Below are positions 19,395 through 28,309 of a stretch of DNA of 64,000 nt, piece by piece; the stretch's first letter is position 1, and each line of letters starts with the position of its first letter. The DNA comes from Flavobacterium orientale (GTDB lineage Bacteria; Bacteroidota; Bacteroidia; Flavobacteriales; Flavobacteriaceae), in assembly GCF_014638005.1 (NCBI RefSeq), contig NZ_BMFG01000003.1, forward strand, positions 157,255-221,254, in the 5' to 3' direction. A program made the translations under genes and the position numbers. Below the pieces are notes generated by a model that ran no database searches, had not been told where the DNA came from, and saw only the letters and a program-made list of their open reading frames with translations.

Positions 19395-20966
19395 TTACTC
19401 GTTTTTTATGGTCATAATCCACATGTCGCCAAAATAAGTATTGTTTAAATCCGAATTATAATGCTCTTTTGCTTCATTCCAATTAGAAAAACTACTCACA
19501 TAAACGTAGCGGTAGTTGTTTTTTGGATTAATGAAATAATTAGCTTCAATTCCCATCTTTTTTAATTTTTGAATAAAATTTACAGCATTTGAATGAACTC
19601 TAAAAACATTTGCAATCAAGTAAAAACCGTCTTTCGCATTTGGAATAGTCACTTTATCAGATTGCTTTGGTTCAACTCTTTTAGATTTAGCCTCTGTTGA
19701 AGAACTCTTTTTTATTTGATTTGTTGTTACTTCTGTTAGTTTTAACTCTTTACTTTTTTCTACAGTACTTTCTCTTATTGGTTCAGCTAGTTCCACTTTG
19801 CTTTCAACAATAGTTTCTTGTTCTACTGGTTTTGAAGGATCGATTCCTTCAACACTTAAGGCACAAAAAAACATAAAATACCTGTCGCCTGTAGATTTTA
19901 ATCGTACTGAAACTTCATTGGTATTATTAGCAATTACTGAATTATCATTGTTTTTAATAGGAATTAAAAAGGCATCATAACCAAGAGTATTACTGCTATT
20001 AGGATTTCTTTTATTAAAATTGGCTTGATTAATTGTTATGGAGCTATTGAAAAAATTGTTTTTGTCTCGCAATGGTTCTTCGATTGGAACTTCATTTTGA
20101 CTTGACTTAGTTTTTATAAAAAGTTCGTCGCCTTTTAAGTTTTGATCTCCTTCTAAAGCGGATCCTAAAATTTTTGCTTTAACTTCCCCTTCTGGTAACG
20201 TTTCAAAACCAACAAAATCGATAACTGTAGATTTGTTTGTAACTCCGGCAAAACCATCATAGGAAGTAATTTGTTTACCGGAAAGATTTTTGTCTTCATA
20301 AACAATTACTAACGTCCAACCGCCTGAAACGCCACCACTTAATGTTCCTAAAGTTGCTTTAATATTGGCAATTGTATAAGTTCCGTTTGGATTTTTTAAT
20401 TGTGCTACTTTATCTGTTACATCAGCATAAACAGCATAGGGTGCGTTTTCTGAAAATCCTTCTTTTTCATGTCCGTCATAAAGAATTTCACCAGAAATTT
20501 CTTGGTAGTTTTTTTCGCCTGGTAATTTGATTTTTATAACATCAATATTGAATCTCTTTTTATTGGAAGCTACAAATTTTTTGTTTTTCTTTTGTTTGCC
20601 TTTTTCGTATTTATAGGTAGCTGACCAATATAACCCGGCATATTTTATCTTTTTGGAAGTTACATTTTCCAAATTCAAATCAGCACTACTTGATGAAAAT
20701 GTTGTTGGATCGTCGTCAATATCAATATAATCCATGAACCATTCGTCATTTAACTTTGCAGATCTGTCGGTTATATTGTATGGAATGTTAGCACTAGAAT
20801 TGCCTTCTTTTCTATTTACAATTTGATTAGCAATCAAGGTGATATCTCCGTTTACATAGTTTTGATATCGAATTTCAAACGGTTTGGCTAATTGAGCAAA
20901 CCCATGCAAGCTTATAAAAACTAGACTAATTTGAAAGAATGAGTTTAAAAGTGGTATTTTCCTCAT
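19395..20966 (-). CDS. Secreted protein: giant-adhesin N-terminal-type domain plus SPOR-like domain
   Basis: A 523-residue protein with a Sec signal peptide (about 1-25, LHGFAQ). Residues about 28-380 form a domain also found, with the same motif order, in the next gene and at the N-terminus of the giant adhesin at 48479: FSSSSA, AGLYWSATY, IANIKATLG, GGWTLVIVYED, DGFAGV, ALEGDQ and NTLGYD. A Lys/Glu/Ser/Thr-rich linker (about 385-440) leads to a C-terminal SPOR-like domain at about 445-523 (YLIANVF, NPKNNYRYVYV). SPOR domains generally bind denuded peptidoglycan. I do not know an assigned function for the large domain. It follows its paralogue by 16 bp in one operon. Surface or periplasmic location is inferred. 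Confidence 0.82.
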   Translation of the reverse strand: MRKIPLLNSFFQISLVFISLHGFAQLAKPFEIRYQNYVNGDITLIANQIVNRKEGNSSANIPYNITDRSAKLNDEWFMDYIDIDDDPTTFSSSSADLNLENVTSKKIKYAGLYWSATYKYEKGKQKKNKKFVASNKKRFNIDVIKIKLPGEKNYQEISGEILYDGHEKEGFSENAPYAVYADVTDKVAQLKNPNGTYTIANIKATLGTLSGGVSGGWTLVIVYEDKNLSGKQITSYDGFAGVTNKSTVIDFVGFETLPEGEVKAKILGSALEGDQNLKGDELFIKTKSSQNEVPIEEPLRDKNNFFNSSITINQANFNKRNPNSSNTLGYDAFLIPIKNNDNSVIANNTNEVSVRLKSTGDRYFMFFCALSVEGIDPSKPVEQETIVESKVELAEPIRESTVEKSKELKLTEVTTNQIKKSSSTEAKSKRVEPKQSDKVTIPNAKDGFYLIANVFRVHSNAVNFIQKLKKMGIEANYFINPKNNYRYVYVSSFSNWNEAKEHYNSDLNNTYFGDMWIMTIKNE

Positions 20967-20982
20967 TTGTTATTAAAAAGTT

Positions 20983-22587
20983 TTACTGATTAACATTAAC
21001 GGCTAAAAGCCAAATTTCATCTTTATATTTTTTTTGCATTTTACTGTCAAGTTGTTTTTGGGCTTCCTCTTGATCGTCATAATAACCCAAATATACATAA
21101 ATATATTTGTTCTCAGGATTGGTGAAAAATTTTGCTCCAATTCCTTTTTGTTCCAATTCTTTTAAAAACATTCTAGCGTTTGAAGGAACGGCAAAAACAT
21201 TGGCTATGAGATAATATCCTTTTTTTAATCCCGGGTGATTTAAGTGTCGCAATTTTTCTGTTTCAATTTCATTTTGAGAAATAATTTCGGTCAAATCATC
21301 AACTTCTGTTAAATTAGAATCTTCATTTATAGTAATGTTGTTTTCTGTTCTTTTAGAATCAACCTCTGAAATTTCAAATTTTTGATCTGTATTTAAAACA
21401 AATGATTTGTCAATCTGATCCGGTGTTCCAACAGAAAGTGCTGTTAAAAAGAAAAAAAGTCGATCTCTTGAAGATTTTACTCTCAAATAAACTTCGTTTG
21501 TGCTGTTGTTTACAAAGTAATTGTCTTTGTTAGAGATTGAGGTCAAAAAAGTATCATAGCCCAAAGTGTTTCTTGAATTTGGAATTCTGTAGACATATTC
21601 TTCTTCATTGATTGTAATGCTACTATTAAAAATATTGCTGTTGAACCGTGTTTTTGTTCTGAGGTTTGATAATCGTGGTTTTGTATTGGAACTTAAAAAC
21701 AACATGTCCCCATGTGTTTTTTGATCGCCTTCTAAAGCGGCGGCTAAAAATTTTAATTTAATTTTTCCTTCAGAAATTGAGTCAAATTTAAAAGTGGTAA
21801 TATCTTCAGATTCTTCATTAATTCCCGAAAAACCATCGTGAATAGTGATAAAATTCTCGTGGATTGATTGGTCTTCATAAACAAAAACCATGGTCCAACC
21901 GGCAGAAGAACCTCCACTCAAAGTGCCTTGAGTTGCTCTAATGTTTGCAACAGTATAAAACCCAAACGGATTAGAAGACGATTGAACAAAATGAGTAACA
22001 TCGGCAAAAACCACATAAGGAGCTTGGTCTCTGTAGGGTTTGTTTTTGAGTCCGTCATAAATAACTTGACCTTTAACCGGAATGTAATTTGAAGTTTCGG
22101 GTAATTTTAATAAAACTTCGTCAAAAGAAAACCGGTCATTGTCATAAGCATAAAATTTTTCTTTGATTTTATAACCGCTTTCATATTTGTAAGTTGCCGA
22201 CCAATATAAACCGGCAAATATTATTTTTTTTGATTCTTCTTGTTTTAAAAACAATGCCGCACTACTTGAAGAGAATGTATTAGGATCGTTGTCAATATCA
22301 ATATATTCCATATCAAAATCATCATTTGAAGTATTTTCAAACGTGATATCGTTATAGGGTTCGTTTGTTGAATTTCTTTTGTCAATTCTATTCAAAATAT
22401 TGTTTGCAATAAAAGTCATGTCACCTTTTATTTTAACTTCAAATCGGGGTTTAAATGGCACTTGAACTTGAGCTAAAAGCGAAGTTGAAAGTAGTAATAA
22501 AAAAAAGTAATTGAAATTATGAACCAATTTAATAGTGTAGCTTTTAGGCTTCAAAAAAGAAGGAGGAGTTTGTTTTATTGAACTCAT
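20983..22587 (-). CDS. Secreted paralogue: giant-adhesin N-terminal-type domain plus SPOR-like domain
   Basis: A 534-residue paralogue of the downstream gene with the same architecture. A long N-region precedes the hydrophobic signal (about residues 22-40, FFLLLLSTSLLAQ); translation could instead start closer to it, but no better ATG is evident. The large domain (about 42-395) has FSSSSA, AGLYWSATY, VANIRATQG, GWTMVFVYED, DGFSG, AALEGDQ and NSRNTLGYD. An acidic linker and a SPOR-like domain (about 455-534; YLIANVF, NPENKYIYVYLG) follow. It is closer in motif wording to the giant adhesin N-terminus (IRATQG, NSRNTLGYD) than to its neighbour in some places. The two genes form a bicistron with a -7 element upstream. 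Confidence 0.82.
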   Translation of the reverse strand: MSSIKQTPPSFLKPKSYTIKLVHNFNYFFLLLLSTSLLAQVQVPFKPRFEVKIKGDMTFIANNILNRIDKRNSTNEPYNDITFENTSNDDFDMEYIDIDNDPNTFSSSSAALFLKQEESKKIIFAGLYWSATYKYESGYKIKEKFYAYDNDRFSFDEVLLKLPETSNYIPVKGQVIYDGLKNKPYRDQAPYVVFADVTHFVQSSSNPFGFYTVANIRATQGTLSGGSSAGWTMVFVYEDQSIHENFITIHDGFSGINEESEDITTFKFDSISEGKIKLKFLAAALEGDQKTHGDMLFLSSNTKPRLSNLRTKTRFNSNIFNSSITINEEEYVYRIPNSRNTLGYDTFLTSISNKDNYFVNNSTNEVYLRVKSSRDRLFFFLTALSVGTPDQIDKSFVLNTDQKFEISEVDSKRTENNITINEDSNLTEVDDLTEIISQNEIETEKLRHLNHPGLKKGYYLIANVFAVPSNARMFLKELEQKGIGAKFFTNPENKYIYVYLGYYDDQEEAQKQLDSKMQKKYKDEIWLLAVNVNQ

Positions 22588-22624
22588 TTTAATGAAACTG
22601 TTATGAAATTGTAAACAGTCATGT

Positions 22625-22632
22625 CAAAATTA
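22625..22632 (-). promoter_or_regulatory. -7 promoter element of the two-paralogue operon
   Basis: Minus strand reads TAATTTTG, matching TAnnTTTG, 38 nt upstream of the start at 22587. Confidence 0.42.
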
Positions 22633-22734
22633 ACACTTTTGTAAATAAAAACGACACTTTATGTGTTTTTTCTTATGTAGATAATCATAATTTGTACTAC
22701 ATCGGGATTTTCAGAATATCGTAATTTTTTAATT

Positions 22735-22742
22735 TATATTTG
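22735..22742 (+). promoter_or_regulatory. -7 promoter element of holB
   Basis: TATATTTG matches TAnnTTTG and ends only 4 nt before the holB ATG at 22747. If used, transcription would begin at or near the start codon, giving a leaderless message. Confidence 0.45.
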
Positions 22743-22746
22743 CGAT

Positions 22747-23895
22747 ATGAAGTTTTCAGAAATTGTAGGTCAAGAAGCCGTCAAACATCATTTGATTCGG
22801 AATATCGAATTAAACCGAATTCCGCATGCTCAACTTTTTATTGGTCCTGAAGGTTGCGGAACATTACCCACAGCTATTGCTTATGCTCAATATTTATTAT
22901 GCAAAAATTGTAATAATGAAAATTCTGGTGGAAACGACGCATGCAATGCTAAATTTGAACATTTCGCACATCCTGATTTGCACTTCATTTATCCGACAGT
23001 AACGACAGAAGGTGTAAAATCAAAACCAAAAAGTATTGATTTTATTCAAGATTGGCGAGAATTTTTAAACACATCTATTTATGGTGGTTTGTTTGATTGG
23101 TACAAACAATTAGGTACAGAAAACAAACAAGGCGAAATTAGAGTTGATGATTCACAGGAAATTTTAAGAACACTATCTTTAAAATCCTATGAAGGTGGCT
23201 ATAAAGTAATGATTATTTGGATGGCAGAAGAAATGAATATTGCCGCTTCCAATAAAATTCTGAAAATTTTAGAAGAACCTTCTGAAACCACTTTGTTTAT
23301 TCTTATTGCCGAAAAAGAAGAAGCTATAATTCAAACTATTAGATCTCGTTGTCAAATACTCCATTTTCATAAATTATCAGAACAATCTATTGCAGAAGCT
23401 TTAGTATCAAAACATGCTGTTGAAGAAAATTTAGCTTTAAAAATTGCTCATCAAGCTCAAGGGAATTTTAATAAAGCCCTCAAACTGATTCATGAAGAAA
23501 GTGACGATGTTGAATTTGAAAAATGGTTTGTTTTGTGGGTAAGAGCCGCATTCAGGGCTAAAGGCAACGCAGCGGCTATTCATGATTTGATTGATTGGAG
23601 CGAAGCTGTTGCAAAATTAGGTCGTGAAACTCAAAAAAAATTCCTGTCGTTTTGTATAGAAATGTTCAGACAAGCGTTATTAATAAATTATCAAACACCT
23701 AGTTTGGTGTATCTTGAACCAAAAATTGATAAATTTAAACTCGAAAATTTTGCTCCATTTGTGAATGGAAATAATATAAACGAAATTTATAACGAACTTT
23801 CCAATGCGATTTATCTCATTGAAAGAAATGGAAATCCGAAAATAATTTTGACGGATTTATCTATAAAACTAACCCGATATTTACATAAAAAATAA
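22747..23895 (+). CDS. holB: DNA polymerase III subunit delta'
   Basis: The 382-residue delta' subunit of the clamp loader, which helps load the beta clamp during replication. It is a AAA+ protein. The P-loop region GPEGCGTLP (residues 33-41) lacks the Lys-Thr/Ser needed for ATP hydrolysis, as is common in delta'. Cysteines C52, C55 and C66 suggest the usual zinc module. The SRC arginine-finger motif is present as IRSRCQILHF. The start agrees with the family N-terminus (FSEIVGQEAVK). The DoxX-like gene follows after 5 bp. Confidence 0.93.
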   Translation: MKFSEIVGQEAVKHHLIRNIELNRIPHAQLFIGPEGCGTLPTAIAYAQYLLCKNCNNENSGGNDACNAKFEHFAHPDLHFIYPTVTTEGVKSKPKSIDFIQDWREFLNTSIYGGLFDWYKQLGTENKQGEIRVDDSQEILRTLSLKSYEGGYKVMIIWMAEEMNIAASNKILKILEEPSETTLFILIAEKEEAIIQTIRSRCQILHFHKLSEQSIAEALVSKHAVEENLALKIAHQAQGNFNKALKLIHEESDDVEFEKWFVLWVRAAFRAKGNAAAIHDLIDWSEAVAKLGRETQKKFLSFCIEMFRQALLINYQTPSLVYLEPKIDKFKLENFAPFVNGNNINEIYNELSNAIYLIERNGNPKIILTDLSIKLTRYLHKK

Positions 23896-23900
23896 GACGT

Positions 23901-24284
23901 ATGAACAATCCGGCATCTTTTTTAATTTTACTTTTTCTGGCTATAACTTTTTTACAGTCAGGTTATGACAAACTTTTTTATTGGAAAGACAATTTAGAAT
24001 GGTTGAAAGGTCATTTTTCAAAAACAGTTTTGAAAAATTTTGTACCCCTAGCTTTAGCTAAAATTTTAGTTTTAGAATTGGCTTCCGGTGTTTTGGCTAT
24101 AGTTGGAATGGTACAACTTTTAATGAACGGCGATAGAATTTATGGATTTTATGCCGCTTTTCTTAGCTGTGTCACTTTGCTTTTCTTGTTGTTTGGTCAA
24201 CGCTTAGCTAAAGATTATGACGGAGCCAGAACTATTGTTATTTATTTTGTTCCGGCAGTTTTAGCGGTTTATTGGCTGAATTAA
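23901..24284 (+). CDS. DoxX-like small integral membrane protein
   Basis: A 127-residue protein with four hydrophobic segments (about 4-20, 43-65, 75-97 and 108-126), typical in size and topology of the DoxX/DoxD-like superfamily. The FLQSGYDKLFYWKDN segment at the first loop is characteristic of Flavobacteriaceae members. Function is unknown; some relatives are redox-linked membrane proteins. It is 5 bp downstream of holB, so probably co-transcribed, and ends at a strong bidirectional terminator. Confidence 0.8.
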   Translation: MNNPASFLILLFLAITFLQSGYDKLFYWKDNLEWLKGHFSKTVLKNFVPLALAKILVLELASGVLAIVGMVQLLMNGDRIYGFYAAFLSCVTLLFLLFGQRLAKDYDGARTIVIYFVPAVLAVYWLN

Positions 24285-24300
24285 AAAAACATTCTCTAAA

Positions 24301-24340
24301 AACAAAACAAGGAAGCTAAATTTAACTTCCTTGTTTTGTT
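24301..24340. terminator. Bidirectional rho-independent terminator
   Basis: Perfect 15-bp inverted repeat (AACAAAACAAGGAAG and complement) around a 10-nt loop, T-rich on both strands, between the convergent DoxX-like and helicase genes. Confidence 0.85.
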
Positions 24341-24345
24341 TATTT

Positions 24346-26631
24346 CTACGACACATCTGCCAAAGTCGCCTTATACAATCGCAATTCGTCCCAAGTAAAT
24401 TGGTCACCAAATTTTTCTTTTAAAGCATTTAAGGAATCTTCTTGATAACCTTGGAAAGCGGCTGCTAATTGCTGAATTCTATCTTCAGGAAGCACATCAC
24501 TAATAGAAATTGTTCCGGCTATAATTAATTTTGCTAAATGTCCATAAATTGTTTGGGTGGTTAACACCCTAATTTTCGCAATTTCGTTTACCGAATTGTT
24601 TTGAATCCACAACTCATAGGTTTCCTGAACTGTAGATTTTTTGGGCTCATTTGATTTTTTCTTTTTAGGTAAATAATAATGTTTATCTACAACTTCATCT
24701 TCTTTAATGATTTCATTTTTAGAAGATTTAAACAACTCCTCAGCTTCTTTAATTTTATTTTTTCGATAGTTACGAATGAGTTCTGAACTTAAATTTTCTT
24801 TGTTTATTTCCTTTTCTTCGTTTATAATTTTAATCAGTTTTACAGCTTTAAATAATTTTAAAATCACCTGATAGTGTTTGTCTTCCAGTTCTTGTAATTC
24901 CTGATAAAACTCTTTCACTCTTTTGATGCGTTGAACCGTTTCAATTTTCAATAAAAGTTCTAAAAAAGTAATGTCTAATTTTGGAAAAAAATAATTATAA
25001 GCCGCTTCAATGCGATCGGAAATCATTTTTAAGTCAACTTGTTCTGCCGCAAACAAAAAATCAAGTTGGGCTCTGAATTTATTTGCCGGTTCTAGAAGTT
25101 TACTAATTTCCTCTTCTTTTTCAATGGCCCATAACAGGTGTTTTGAGCGTTCTGATTTTTCGGAATCAGTAGGATAACTAAATCTGTGATTTCGCCATTC
25201 TTGTGCTAGATCATGCCATTCAAAGGCATTTTTAAGATAGTCTTTTACAAAATTGTGGGTTTCTTTCACCAGAGAATTTGAAAGTGTTTGAGGATCTACT
25301 TTAGATTCTGAATAGGTCATCACATCGCTATTGTTTGAAATGCCATTTAATTGTATTGGACTAAGCAAAATCAGCCCTTCTAAAGAACGCAATCGCGAAA
25401 GAGCCACGTAGGCTTGTCCGGAAACAAAAACTTGCGACACATCGAGCACAGCTTTGTCAAAAGTTAAGCCTTGGCTCTTATGAACTGTTATTGCCCAAGC
25501 CAATTTTAATGGATAATGCACAAAACTTCCTAAAACTTCTTCTTGAATTTCTTTTGTCATTTCATCGACTGAATAGCGAATGTTTTTCCATTCGTATTTA
25601 TCAACAACAATTGATTTATTTTCGTCCGGAAAATGAACAAGTATTTCTCCTTCGGAAAGTGATTTTATAAACCCCATTTTTCCGTTGAAATAATTTTTCT
25701 CAGGTGACGAATCATTTTTTATAAACATCACTTGAGCTCCAATTTTTAGTTGTAATGTTTCTTCCACAGGATAAATTCTTTCCGGAAAATCACCAACCAC
25801 TTCGGGTTTAAAAGTTTGGCTTTTCCCCTCCAAATCAGCAAGAGAAGCTGCGTTTAAAGTATCGGCTTTTGCATTGTGAGTGGTTAATGTTATAAAACCT
25901 TTGTTGGCTTTTATATCAAAATCGGGTTTCACATATTCGTTGAGCATCAACACATCTTGATTGGTTATTTGATTATTCCGAAGGTTATTTAAAACCGAAA
26001 TAAATCGCTCATCAGATTGTCTGTAAATTTTAGTTAATTCTATACAAAGGGGTGGTTGTTCGTTGATTACTTTTGCATTAAAAAAGAAAATTCCATTGTA
26101 GTAATTACGTAGAACATGCCATTCTTCGTTTTTAACTACTGGCGGCAACTGCAATAAATCACCGATAAATAAAACTTGAACACCTCCAAATGGCGTGTCT
26201 CTTCTTCTGATTTTACGAAGTGTAAAATCAATAGCATCCAATAAATCGGCTCGAAGCATACTCACTTCATCAATAATGAGCAATTCCATGTTTTGAATTA
26301 CCGCCTTTTTTTGTCCACTCATTCTAAAATGCTTGACAAGCGTATTTTTTGTTTCAAATTTCAGATGATCTGAAGTGTTTGAAATGGAAGTATATTCCGG
26401 AATAAAACCTCCAAAAGGCAACTGAAATTGGGAATGAATGGTTACTCCACCGGCATTAAGTGCGGCAATTCCTGTTGGAGCAACAACCACAGTGTTTTTG
26501 TGGGATGTTTGAATTATGTGATGTAATAATGTGGTTTTTCCGGTTCCTGCTTTTCCGGTTAAGAAAATACTTTTGTTGGTTTGATTAATAAACCTCAGGA
26601 CTTGTTCTGCAGTGTTTTCAATTGAATTCAT
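24346..26631 (-). CDS. Pif1/RecD-like superfamily 1 helicase with C-terminal HTH domain
   Basis: A 761-residue DNA helicase. Walker A is GKAGTGKTT at residues 26-34. Motif II is DEVSMLRADLLD, and the GDLLQLPPVV segment follows. The C-terminal half of the motor carries the UvrD_C_2-type signature HKSQGLTFDKAVLD with YVALSRLRSLEGL. A long charged linker (about 480-670) follows, then a helix-turn-helix region at about 675-740 (NSVNEIAKIRVLTTQTIYGHLAKL) like that of RQC/HTH_40-containing helicases. It probably acts in replication or repair, unwinding 5'-tailed duplexes, by family analogy. It faces the holB-DoxX unit and is separated from the OmpH gene by a terminator. Confidence 0.92.
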   Translation of the reverse strand: MNSIENTAEQVLRFINQTNKSIFLTGKAGTGKTTLLHHIIQTSHKNTVVVAPTGIAALNAGGVTIHSQFQLPFGGFIPEYTSISNTSDHLKFETKNTLVKHFRMSGQKKAVIQNMELLIIDEVSMLRADLLDAIDFTLRKIRRRDTPFGGVQVLFIGDLLQLPPVVKNEEWHVLRNYYNGIFFFNAKVINEQPPLCIELTKIYRQSDERFISVLNNLRNNQITNQDVLMLNEYVKPDFDIKANKGFITLTTHNAKADTLNAASLADLEGKSQTFKPEVVGDFPERIYPVEETLQLKIGAQVMFIKNDSSPEKNYFNGKMGFIKSLSEGEILVHFPDENKSIVVDKYEWKNIRYSVDEMTKEIQEEVLGSFVHYPLKLAWAITVHKSQGLTFDKAVLDVSQVFVSGQAYVALSRLRSLEGLILLSPIQLNGISNNSDVMTYSESKVDPQTLSNSLVKETHNFVKDYLKNAFEWHDLAQEWRNHRFSYPTDSEKSERSKHLLWAIEKEEEISKLLEPANKFRAQLDFLFAAEQVDLKMISDRIEAAYNYFFPKLDITFLELLLKIETVQRIKRVKEFYQELQELEDKHYQVILKLFKAVKLIKIINEEKEINKENLSSELIRNYRKNKIKEAEELFKSSKNEIIKEDEVVDKHYYLPKKKKSNEPKKSTVQETYELWIQNNSVNEIAKIRVLTTQTIYGHLAKLIIAGTISISDVLPEDRIQQLAAAFQGYQEDSLNALKEKFGDQFTWDELRLYKATLADVS

Positions 26632-26689
26632 ATGGCGTATATTTAAGAAAGTCTAAAGTAATAAAAAAAATGAAGTGATACAAATAAAA

Positions 26690-26714
26690 AAAACCTCTTG
26701 CTATAAGAGGTTTT
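26690..26714 (-). terminator. Rho-independent terminator after the OmpH/Skp-like gene
   Basis: AAAACCTCTT and its complement pair around a 5-nt loop. On the minus strand the stem is followed by a run of T, downstream of the OmpH-like gene. Confidence 0.8.
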
Positions 26715-26734
26715 AGTTTAGTAAAAAATTGAAT

Positions 26735-27310
26735 TTATTTCTTTTCTTCAACTTTTTTTGAAGTTGCTGTATATTTATCGTTTAACATTTTGATAAATTC
26801 TTGAGTTAAATCGTTTTCTTCTTTTCCATAAAGAACTGTAGCAGATTCGCCTGTTCCATAGATATAATCATAACCTTTTTCTTTACCGTAATCTTTAATC
26901 ACAACACGAATTCTTTTAACTAATGAATCCATTTCTTTGCTTCCTTCAAGTTGAGCTTCTCTAACAATCAATTGCTCTTGTTGAGCTAAATACTGTTCTT
27001 TTTTGCGAAGTTCTGCTCCTTTTGTTTGAGCCCATTGCATTCCGTATTGTTGAGCATTCTTTTCAAAATTTGCAGCTTCTGATTGAAATTGAGCCACTTC
27101 GGCATCAAACTTTTTGCCTTTTTCTTCTAATAATGCATCATATTTAGATTTAATATCTTTAGCTTCAAGATTTTCATCCATTAATTTTGCTGTGTCAACA
27201 TAAGCTGTTTTTATTCCAGACGCGTTTGGTGTTTCTTTATTGTCTGAAGTATTTGAATTACAAGAGGTTAATGCAATAATAGCTGAAAGTAATACAATTG
27301 TTTTTTTCAT
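26735..27310 (-). CDS. OmpH/Skp family lipoprotein
   Basis: A 191-residue protein with a lipoprotein signal (lipobox LTSC, C17) and an OmpH/Skp-like domain. TAYVDTAKLMDE at about 34-45 matches the family start, and a long charged coiled coil at about 50-130 (DALLEEKGKKFDAEVAQFQ) forms the tentacles. The C-terminal half (VIKDYGKEKGYDYIYG) is the usual beta-rich trimerisation part. Skp is a periplasmic chaperone of outer-membrane proteins; lipidation suggests this member is membrane-bound. It stands alone, with its own promoter and terminator. Confidence 0.9.
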   Translation of the reverse strand: MKKTIVLLSAIIALTSCNSNTSDNKETPNASGIKTAYVDTAKLMDENLEAKDIKSKYDALLEEKGKKFDAEVAQFQSEAANFEKNAQQYGMQWAQTKGAELRKKEQYLAQQEQLIVREAQLEGSKEMDSLVKRIRVVIKDYGKEKGYDYIYGTGESATVLYGKEENDLTQEFIKMLNDKYTATSKKVEEKK

Positions 27311-27336
27311 TTTTTTGATTTTCTATAATTTAGGTG

Positions 27337-27367
27337 TAAAAGTACTAATTCTGTTTAAACTAACAAA
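27337..27367 (-). promoter_or_regulatory. Promoter of the OmpH/Skp-like gene
   Basis: On the minus strand TTTG (27364-27367) is followed after 19 nt by TACTTTTA (27337-27344), close to the Bacteroidota TTTG-N19-TAnnTTTG pattern with the last G replaced by A. It lies 27 nt upstream of the start codon. Confidence 0.55.
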
Positions 27368-27390
27368 TTGGGAATACAAAAAGGTAGTTA

Positions 27391-28170
27391 TTATTTGTTT
27401 TTAATTAAATAGATATGAGAAGAAAATTCTTTATTTTTTCTACCGTATAAATTTGATCGCAAACCTATATAAAATGCTTTAAATATGTTTACTTTTTTAT
27501 TCTTATATTTTTCTGAAAGCAAACTAACATAAAAACTATCAAACAACATCGGTTTTATGTCAACGACTTTAAGTTGTTGTTTTGAAAACAATTCATGAAC
27601 TGCGTTTTTAGAAAAATGCCATAGGTGTCTTGGCACATCATAAGCAGCCCAATATTTACCATAATATTTTGCATCGAATGATTTAAAGTTTGGAACAGCA
27701 ATCAGTATTGTTCCTGTTGGCTTAATAATTCGTTTTAATTCTGCAATTTTTTCTTCAAGATTCGGCACATGCTCTAATACATGCCACATGGTTATGATGT
27801 CAAAAAAATTATCGTCAAACCCAGCGGTGTCTTCTGCAATACACAACCCTTTTCCTTTTGATATTCCTTTTGCTTTTTCGTTAGGCTCAATTCCATAAGT
27901 TTTCCAGTGATTTGCTTTTGCTGCAGCTAAAAAATCTCCGGTTCCGGCTCCAATGTCTAAAACAAGACCTTTTTCAGGAGAACAAAACTCTACTAATTTT
28001 AATTTTTTCTTAATGGTAAAATTTCTAACGAAACTATAAACTTTTTCAAAAATGGTTTTCTTTGAATTGGAATGCGAAATATAATCATCACTTTCATAAT
28101 ATTTTGCAAGGGCATCTAAAGAAGGTTGTGGATAGGTTTTTAATAATTGCAAATCCTCATCAATCAACAA
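27391..28170 (-). CDS. Class I SAM-dependent methyltransferase (5' end uncertain)
   Basis: A Rossmann-fold methyltransferase of the Methyltransf_11/23 type. Motif I is VLDIGAGTGDFL near residue 70; FDIITMWHVLEHV and IIKPTGTILIAVPN follow. The substrate is unknown. The only start in this frame is TTG at 28170 (259 residues). The frame stays open for a further 16 codons upstream to a stop at 28219-28221, and those codons read like coding sequence (GAISGEDFE leading into the TTG). An ATG at 28211 (28209-28211) would join this frame if the six-base homopolymer at 28201-28206 had one more base. The N-terminus may therefore be frameshifted, by mutation or sequencing error. The gene lies downstream of mnmG on the same strand. 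Confidence 0.82.
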   Translation of the reverse strand: MLIDEDLQLLKTYPQPSLDALAKYYESDDYISHSNSKKTIFEKVYSFVRNFTIKKKLKLVEFCSPEKGLVLDIGAGTGDFLAAAKANHWKTYGIEPNEKAKGISKGKGLCIAEDTAGFDDNFFDIITMWHVLEHVPNLEEKIAELKRIIKPTGTILIAVPNFKSFDAKYYGKYWAAYDVPRHLWHFSKNAVHELFSKQQLKVVDIKPMLFDSFYVSLLSEKYKNKKVNIFKAFYIGLRSNLYGRKNKEFSSHIYLIKNK

Positions 28171-28279
28171 TTCAAAATCTTCTCCTGATATTGCTCCTTT
28201 AAAAAATCCATAGTTTTTTTATAATGAGAAAAACAAAAAAATCTTTCTCAGGTATTGTATTTGTTGGTATTGTCTAAAT

Positions 28280-28295
28280 AGTTTCACGTGGAACA
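28280..28295. promoter_or_regulatory. parS-like centromere site A
   Basis: AGTTTCACGTGGAACA is a near-palindrome around CACGTG (28285-28290). It matches the ParB-binding consensus TGTTnCACGTGnAACA except for the first base. It lies in the spacer between mnmG (stop side) and the methyltransferase gene. Confidence 0.72.
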
Positions 28296-28309
28296 AATAG
28301 TTTAAAATA

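Noticed and set aside
22747..23895. Inactivating mutation in the holB P-loop
   Set aside because: Loss of the P-loop Lys is common in delta' subunits, so it is not a defect.
28125..28137. DnaA box / replication origin near mnmG
   Set aside because: Only a single one-mismatch TGTGGATA-like word inside a gene; no cluster of boxes, no dnaA and no AT-rich unwinding region around it.
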